Shown: one piece after another, positions 58,633 to 64,000 of the stretch
Numbering within the stretch: the first letter of the stretch is position 1
How the letters are laid out: the number at the start of each line of letters is the position of its first letter
Translations under genes and position numbers: made by a program
Source of the DNA: Flectonema sp. DT1601
Taxonomy: Eukaryota > Euglenozoa > Diplonemea > Diplonemida > Diplonemidae
Direction of reading: 5' to 3'
Assembly (NCBI GenBank): GCA_964019425.1
Contig: OZ025843.1
Span: 558,001-622,000 of the forward strand
Length of the DNA stretch: 64,000 nt
The notes under the pieces: model-generated
The model's input: only the letters and a program-made list of their open reading frames with translations
Database searches by the model: none
What the model was told of the DNA's origin: nothing

Positions 58633-59034
58633 TTAAGATGATGTCTTTTTTTTAAACCAAGTTTTCTTTTCTTTTCTTTCCTTTTTTTTTTTTTTTTTTA
58701 AATTCCTACAATAATATGATGAAAATTCGTGTCTCTGTTTTTACTTTACACAGACAGAGAAGGAACAGCTGATACCGGCTGCCTGATTTTTTTCTTCTTT
58801 TCCTACGTCCTTTGTTAAGCCCTTATTCTCTTTTACAGCAATAAAAACATTTTGTGAAGTGAGCCACCCTCCCCCCTGTGTGTGTGTGGTCTTTGCATTT
58901 TAGGTACTTTCGCTACGCAGGGTTACTTGTAAAGTCTATTGCTGTATTGAATTATCGAAGCATTCCTTCAGTGGTGCTCCCTCCTCTAGTTTGAAGCTAC
59001 CTTAGATTTAATAAAAAGAGTCATAAAGGGAAAG
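58633..59034. other. Spacer
   Basis: T-rich, then TATTCTCTTTTACAG ending at 58838, a likely acceptor. Nothing else is recognised up to the TPR gene ATG. Confidence 0.4.
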
Positions 59035-59868
59035 ATGGCTTCAGTCAGGTCAGAGCCAACCCTGTCACCTGCTCCCATCGCATCTCCATGGATGTCAGCG
59101 GGGATGCCTTATTTAATAAAAGAAGTGTTGTACGCTCCGCCATGTCCTGAACCTGTAGCGTTACTATTTGAAGTGGCGTTGATACATCAGAATAATGGAA
59201 ATTATAACATGGCTATAAAAACATACATGGAAAGTCAGATATGTTGGGAAGATATAATCGTAAAAGAAATGGCTGCTGAGGGAAAGGAAATGGCTGCTGG
59301 ATTGGCTCCTGATCTTCCATTAATTGGAATGCTTTACACTAGACTAGCAGTGGCTAGTGTCTTTGATAGCGCTGCGAACGATGAAAGGGCTCTGGCTGAA
59401 TTAATGGAAGCACAGAGACTATGCAATGATCTACCTCACGCTCATCCAATTCAAGCTCTGATAGACTCCATGATTGGAGTGGTTTATATTCATCTCTCTC
59501 AATACGATATCGCTGCTGATCATTTCGTTCGTTGCCTCGAAACTCGTGAAAACATATTGGGGAAATCACACGTCGATACTGGTCTGGTTCTTAACAATAT
59601 AGGAGTCTGCCTGCACTACTTTGGTCGTACATCAGATGCTCTTGTTTTGTATTACAGGGCTGAAGAAATATTCATCGATGCCTTTAAAATAGAACATCCC
59701 CGAACCATTACAGTCTCACGGAATATATCAAAAGCAAAGCACAGCTATCTCTCAAACTCGACTTTTTCATTACCAGAAGCGAAGTCTATCACGATTCAAC
59801 TTTGTCCTGGGAGGATGAAAGCGTTGAGAGCTCAAAACAAGAGCAAAGTGAAGAGAAGAAAGAAATAG
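59035..59868 (+). CDS. TPR-repeat protein
   Basis: A 277-residue protein with at least three or four tetratricopeptide repeats of kinesin-light-chain type. Examples are ALLFEVALIHQNNGNYNMAI, SMIGVVYIHLSQYDIAADHF and LVLNNIGVCLHYFGRTSDAL, each with the W/L-G-Y-A-P spacing of TPR helices. They span about residues 45-235, followed by a basic tail (KSKVKRRKK), a possible nuclear or microtubule-binding signal. TPR proteins act as scaffolds; the partner cannot be named. There is no enzymatic domain. Single exon, on the same strand and close to the next gene. Confidence 0.75.
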   Translation: MASVRSEPTLSPAPIASPWMSAGMPYLIKEVLYAPPCPEPVALLFEVALIHQNNGNYNMAIKTYMESQICWEDIIVKEMAAEGKEMAAGLAPDLPLIGMLYTRLAVASVFDSAANDERALAELMEAQRLCNDLPHAHPIQALIDSMIGVVYIHLSQYDIAADHFVRCLETRENILGKSHVDTGLVLNNIGVCLHYFGRTSDALVLYYRAEEIFIDAFKIEHPRTITVSRNISKAKHSYLSNSTFSLPEAKSITIQLCPGRMKALRAQNKSKVKRRKK

Positions 59869-60012
59869 TCTCTGCTGAACTAACCCGTTCACGAGTTTCC
59901 ACTCGCGTTAATGAATGTTGTGATTAAACTGCGGACTTTTTTTTAGAAAAAAGATTTATTTTTTTTATCTAATTTATTTATATTTCATTACAGCAATCCC
60001 AACACCAAACAC

Positions 60013-63000
60013 ATGGGATGCACAGAAGAGAAATACAAGTCGCTAATGGCGAGGTGGGAACGACTACGAGAGTCCGACAGTGAAAGTGATTCAGCCGTCA
60101 GTTCAGACTGTTCTTCAATTGAAGAAGAAAGAGATGAAGACTCGAATGAGACTGATATTCCTATTAAGTTATTAACACCTAGGGGGTTGCTCGCGCAGTT
60201 TGCAAGGTCTACATCAACACCTGAGAGGTCTATAAATAGGTGTCAAAGTAAGCCAATAAATACCACCCCACCACACATACCTGAAAGACGTGTTCTCACA
60301 TCAAATAATAATAATAACAACAGCCATCATGTGTCACGATATCAATCACCTGTTAGTACTGAGCAAGACAGTCGAGAACAGATACGGAAATCGTCTCAGG
60401 AAAATGATTCTTCAGATGAGGAACTGCTGTTGGACAATCCGAAAGAATTAAAAATAGTATCCAAGGAGAAGACAGAATGGAAACAAAGTCTTGAGAGTGA
60501 AGTGAGTGAAGTAATTGATAAAAAGATAACTAGCAAACAGAAATCATCATCAACAGCAACTCAGTTGTCGTTGAGTACAACTCCTCTCTCTCCACAAGAA
60601 GGCAGCGTTTCTGAGACTGACGTCGGTTCTTCGGAAGAAAAATCCCCGGCGAGTATTACAAAATATTTTGAATTGGACACACCCGCTGCTGAGACTGAAG
60701 AGAAGGAACTCATCCCACTGGAATCTAACACAGACGTGCAACCAGCTCTTAATAATAATGAGAACCATTCTCCTAATGTAGTAGAGAGTTTATTACCGCA
60801 AGAATCACTCTCTCAGAGTACTGAAATCCAACAACATCGAGGAAGAAGTCGACAGCAGACGTCTCCAACAACAAATGAAAAGTCATCAACGAGTAGATCA
60901 CTTCTAACTCCACGAGCAACAGATCTCGGCGGTGATATGGATTCTAGTTTCGCACAACAAGGATTATTTAGTGGAAGTCCTCAGGGTATTAAGAGAGAAT
61001 TATTTTCAACCAAAGCAGTTCATCGACGAATAGCCACACCACCCCCAAGACGAACAGAAGGAAGATCTCGAGGTGTATTCGTACAGGGAGTGCATACGAT
61101 GCCTAAGAGAACATTATCAGCTGGGCATCCTCATAAACAACACTCATCTGGTAGTGTGTGGAATCGTTTGCATGATTCTACTCTGAAACATACTTCGTTC
61201 CAACAACTACAACCGTCGCCATGTTTCGGTACAGAACCAGCCTCAAGTGATGTTTGGTTGCGTCTACACACAACTGACAATAACAAAAAAATTACTTCAA
61301 CAGAAAACCATCCACACATCGTCGCATCAAGCAATATTTGGAAACGACTTCACGGAACTGAGACAAAATCTACTTCCAAGAAAAATTCAGACACCAGGAC
61401 TCGAACTGAAGAGTCTGAAAAACCGAAAATACCGTCAAATGATGAACTGTCCAGCTCATTAGGAATCTGGAACAGGTTGTACACAGATGGTCTTAACTTG
61501 GCTCGCAATAAAGAAAAGGAGGCGAAGGAAGCTTCAGTTAAAAAAGAAGAAGAAGAAAATAATTTTCTTAAAGAGGTTCGAAAGAAGGCAATTAGAACTG
61601 ATGAAGAGGTGTTTAAAAATTTATTTCAAGATGCTGCAGACCAGCGTGTTCACAGAGAAGAAGATCGGGAACGTTTGCAACCAAACTTTTCATTTAATCC
61701 TGTGGTCAATGAATACAATACTAACAAGGAAGATGAGGTGGTCTCTCGGCATCAAGCATTGTACGATCAGAGAAAGGTGAGAACTTCTTCAGGTCTCTAC
61801 ACTGAAAGTGATTGTTCATTAAATATCTCTCCTCCTTCTCGAAGTCCAAGTATATCCCCAGGCTTGAGACCATCTGGACCACCAAAAAAACAGTTTCGCA
61901 TGCTTGACGCCATTCAATCACAGGAGACGGTAACCAAGCCATGCCTATCTCGTGTATTCAGTTCGATTCCCGCTGTCGATCGTGGTTTCGATAGAACTGC
62001 TCGAGAAGCCGCCCTCGTAAAATCAGCATTACTAAACACTCAAGAAGTTATAAAAATTATTTCTGCTCAACAAACTCGACATGACATTTCTTTCGACACC
62101 TTGGCAAAAATATCGACGTGGCTGGGCATTGAACCTAAAGACAGAACCGCTGCAGGATTGCGAGAAGCAACAAGCCCAGTTATCCTGAACGAGCACGACG
62201 CATCGGAGTTGCAGGCTTTACAGAAAGTGACATTTAGTTCGATTCCCGATGATGCTATTTTTTCAGTTGTGCAAAACTCGGACAAGCATCGGGTTTTGGA
62301 TGTCGTTCACAGATGGGAAAAACTTCCTCTGAATGAGCAAACATTTTCTTTTATGAGGAGGGAATTGGCACCGATTTCGTATTCTCGAGAGCAACACCAA
62401 AGTCTTCTGTTTGAGAGGCAACGGTGTTTCGGAATACCTCAACGAATTCAGAGGGTGATAAACTTATACATAGCGAATACGCTGCATGCTCCAAAAATAC
62501 AAACTGATTTCTGTGAAGTTATCGATGCGATACAATGCATGATTGACGACACTTCTAATGGAAAGAGTCAGGTCATCTCATTCGAGGGATTGTTGGCTAT
62601 GGTTGAACGGAATACGACACGTCCGAGTTCATTGTCATCATCAAAGAAAGACGTCTCTTCATACGGAACTTCAAAAAATTGCAGAATTGAATTTCTAGCG
62701 AAGAGAAACACTGTGGTGACGGAGATGGTGTTTTGTGTGAAAAAAATTCGTGGGGGGGGTCCTATCGCGTCGGTATCACCAGCGACAATTCAGCTACTCG
62801 GTCCTAAGTCTGAAATTCTATTGGAATCAAAGCTATCAAACACGACGATAATAAATGTTAAAAACCACACTAATATAGTTGCTTATCGATTTGTGACGTC
62901 GCAATGTCCTCCGTCAGGAGATCCGTCGAATTGGGAGGTCCTGACCGTCAACGCTGCTGGTGTTAGAAATGTGATTCACGTCATAGCCGGATCACCAGTC

Positions 63001-63078
63001 CCGATTACTAGAGAATGTCAGAGTAAATCTTTTTATCTTGGCGATGGAATTAATAAATCAAAGAATAGGAAAAAATAA
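60013..63078 (+). CDS. Large low-complexity protein with four W-x-R-L-H motifs, unknown
   Basis: A 1021-residue protein that I do not recognise. It starts MGCTEEK, a possible myristoylation/palmitoylation signal, then about 370 Ser/Thr/Glu-rich, probably disordered residues. Four copies of a W-x-R-L-(H/Y) motif follow: VWNRLHDST (about 381), VWLRLHTTD (411), IWKRLHGTE (440) and IWNRLYTDG (483), each after a serine pair. Then come a charged helix (about 500-545), a FSFNPVVNEYN segment like the F-P-I-N motif of many flagellar proteins, and helical blocks around 660-870. The last about 130 residues are a probable Ig-like beta domain (CRIEFLAKRNTVV, VAYRFVTSQCPPSGDPSNWE). Cytoskeletal or flagellar association is only suggested. 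The ATG follows TTTCATTACAG (59993). Confidence 0.65.
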   Translation: MGCTEEKYKSLMARWERLRESDSESDSAVSSDCSSIEEERDEDSNETDIPIKLLTPRGLLAQFARSTSTPERSINRCQSKPINTTPPHIPERRVLTSNNNNNNSHHVSRYQSPVSTEQDSREQIRKSSQENDSSDEELLLDNPKELKIVSKEKTEWKQSLESEVSEVIDKKITSKQKSSSTATQLSLSTTPLSPQEGSVSETDVGSSEEKSPASITKYFELDTPAAETEEKELIPLESNTDVQPALNNNENHSPNVVESLLPQESLSQSTEIQQHRGRSRQQTSPTTNEKSSTSRSLLTPRATDLGGDMDSSFAQQGLFSGSPQGIKRELFSTKAVHRRIATPPPRRTEGRSRGVFVQGVHTMPKRTLSAGHPHKQHSSGSVWNRLHDSTLKHTSFQQLQPSPCFGTEPASSDVWLRLHTTDNNKKITSTENHPHIVASSNIWKRLHGTETKSTSKKNSDTRTRTEESEKPKIPSNDELSSSLGIWNRLYTDGLNLARNKEKEAKEASVKKEEEENNFLKEVRKKAIRTDEEVFKNLFQDAADQRVHREEDRERLQPNFSFNPVVNEYNTNKEDEVVSRHQALYDQRKVRTSSGLYTESDCSLNISPPSRSPSISPGLRPSGPPKKQFRMLDAIQSQETVTKPCLSRVFSSIPAVDRGFDRTAREAALVKSALLNTQEVIKIISAQQTRHDISFDTLAKISTWLGIEPKDRTAAGLREATSPVILNEHDASELQALQKVTFSSIPDDAIFSVVQNSDKHRVLDVVHRWEKLPLNEQTFSFMRRELAPISYSREQHQSLLFERQRCFGIPQRIQRVINLYIANTLHAPKIQTDFCEVIDAIQCMIDDTSNGKSQVISFEGLLAMVERNTTRPSSLSSSKKDVSSYGTSKNCRIEFLAKRNTVVTEMVFCVKKIRGGGPIASVSPATIQLLGPKSEILLESKLSNTTIINVKNHTNIVAYRFVTSQCPPSGDPSNWEVLTVNAAGVRNVIHVIAGSPVPITRECQSKSFYLGDGINKSKNRKK

Positions 63079-63133
63079 TATTTCAGTTGTGACCCTTCTG
63101 TCGTGTTGTTTTATAAGAATTGTACTTTTAAGT

Positions 63134-63168
<35 letters not shown>

Positions 63169-63789
63169 TAGCATTTTTTTTTTTTTTTTTTTACAATAGA
63201 TTTATTCAATTTATTATTATTATTATTTTTTTTTAAAAAAAAAAAAAGTATTGTATCCCTTTTTTATAAAGTTATGGTTGATAGAAAAAAAAAAATTTCA
63301 AAAAAAAAAAAAAAAAGTAAAAATATAAATACAAATATTCTACAGACAGACACAACTCAAGATCGACGGCGGATCATTGGTGAAGAATACAACTCATTTA
63401 TATCTATCTAGTTATTGTCCCAAGTAGACTTAACTAAAAGAGAATCGTGTGATAATATTTTAAACTTCAACAGGAATCCACATGTCGTCTTTATTAACTG
63501 GAATGAAGTCCCTTAGAACTTACTGATGAAGGCCTAAGAGGGACAAGTAGTATAAGATTAAGGCTCCTGAAAACTACGTATTCCACAAGTGTATTATGGA
63601 ACAGCAGAACAATTGTGTTTTTTATAATGTTTCTTTTTTTTTTTATATATATTTTTATTTAGTGTACTTTTTTTTATAATAAACTCATATTCTATCTAGT
63701 TATTGTCCCAAGTAGACTTAACTAAAAGAGAATTGTGTGATAATATTTTAAACTTCAACAGGAATCCACATCCAACAACAACAATAAGG
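63079..63789. other. Spacer with an 81-bp direct repeat
   Basis: 63403-63483 and 63691-63771 are an 81-bp direct repeat with one mismatch (288-bp period), each ending CTTCAACAGGAATCCACAT. That CAACAG is acceptor-like, and the second copy lies just before a candidate ATG at 63790. The 207 bp between the copies contain an inverted repeat around GTCCCTTAG/CTAAGAGGGAC. Long T-runs precede (63135-63166, 63175-63192). Confidence 0.6.
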
Positions 63790-63829
63790 ATGTCGATTGA
63801 GATATCTGAATCGCTTGTGGGGAAGAAAG
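63790..63829 (+). CDS. Candidate first exon of a gene running out of the window
   Basis: ATG at 63790 begins MSIEISESLVGKK. It is followed by AAAG/GTTTGT, a usable donor at 63830, and it is preceded by a CAACAG acceptor-like site (63761). The layout copies that of the RRM gene: a tiny first exon, a donor, then a 71-bp repeat about 70-85 bp further on. The splice would be phase 1, unlike all other introns here, so the exon end or the exon itself may be wrong. Confidence 0.3.
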
Positions 63830-63873
63830 GTTTGTATTTATCAAAAAATAAAAGAAATAAATATTTTTTTTTT

Positions 63874-64000
63874 TTGTTGTGTGATTGTTTTCTATTGTAA
63901 AAGGAGTATTGCACGCCGCCTCCGACCTAACCCATTTGGAGTGATAACGGTGACTTGTCCTCTCCAAGATTCTCTTTCTTCATTTATTTGATTTTAGAGC
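63874..64000 (+). repeat. 71-bp repeat, copy D, within the 127-bp duplicated unit
   Basis: Core at 63901-63971, identical to copies A-C. The whole of 63874-64000 is identical to 54920-55046, and the window ends before the match does, so the duplicated unit is at least 127 bp. Confidence 0.95.

Noticed and set aside
1-64000. Assignment to kinetoplastids proper
   Set aside because: The one-way array fits, but ten cis introns in six genes and the CaV, polycystin and GT37 content argue for another euglenozoan or a different trans-splicing lineage.

Overview
The window is nuclear DNA of a free-living or at least flagellated unicellular eukaryote. The evidence is spliceosomal GT-AG introns, the standard genetic code (TAA, TAG and TGA all end genes), ciliary genes (CCDC146/MBO2-like, a polycystin channel, a kinesin-3), very AT-rich spacers full of long A and T homopolymers, and eukaryote-only families (GINS, VPS29, USP, four-domain calcium channel). 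All 25 protein genes that I can support lie on the + strand. Most are preceded, close to the ATG, by a pyrimidine-rich tract ending in AG. A one-way gene array with an acceptor-like site before each gene is what is known from lineages with polycistronic transcription and spliced-leader trans-splicing, such as Euglenozoa (diplonemids, euglenids, kinetoplastids) and, less likely here, dinoflagellates or perkinsids. This placement is inference; no spliced-leader RNA gene was found. Strict kinetoplastids are unlikely because ten cis introns are present.

Layout. 1-1100: a degraded LINE end on the minus strand. 1109-10082: a LicD/fukutin-like membrane protein, retromer subunit VPS29 (two introns), a polycystin-type cation channel, an unknown secreted protein with a decayed partial tandem copy, peptidyl-tRNA hydrolase and ribokinase. 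10083-16822: repeats, a voltage-gated K+ channel (three introns), a glucose-6-phosphate dehydrogenase with an N-terminal RIIa-like docking domain, then 2.4 kb of homopolymer-rich spacer. 16823-25334: a short and a full-length CCDC146-like coiled-coil gene, an acylated LRR protein and a GT37-like fucosyltransferase. 25335-31518: a pol III-like repeat, a YtcJ-type amidohydrolase, a RING-H2 protein and an EF-hand USP deubiquitinase. 31519-40594: 3.2 kb of spacer and a 1951-residue CaV-type channel with an almost perfect 111-bp coding minisatellite. 40595-53853: a SAM-domain glycosyltransferase-like protein, a membrane-embedded MAP3K-like kinase, GINS subunit PSF1, a 75-residue orphan and a 1727-residue kinesin-3. 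53854-64000: an RRM/SR protein whose first intron carries three identical 71-bp repeats, a DnaJ protein with an unusual N-terminal beta domain, a TPR protein, a 1021-residue orphan with W-x-R-L-H motifs, and the start of a probable further gene that carries a fourth copy of the 71-bp repeat.

Common themes. Ion signalling (K+, Ca2+ and polycystin channels, EF-hand USP, MAP3K) and cilium/cytoskeleton genes are well represented, but the array shows no pathway-based operon logic. The most distinctive signals are structural: ten of ten cis introns are phase 0; many introns begin with a U-run and end with an A-run that could pair; and the 71-bp element occurs in four identical copies, three inside one intron and one beside a likely first exon. 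Several genes also have duplicated 5' leader segments that include the acceptor AG.
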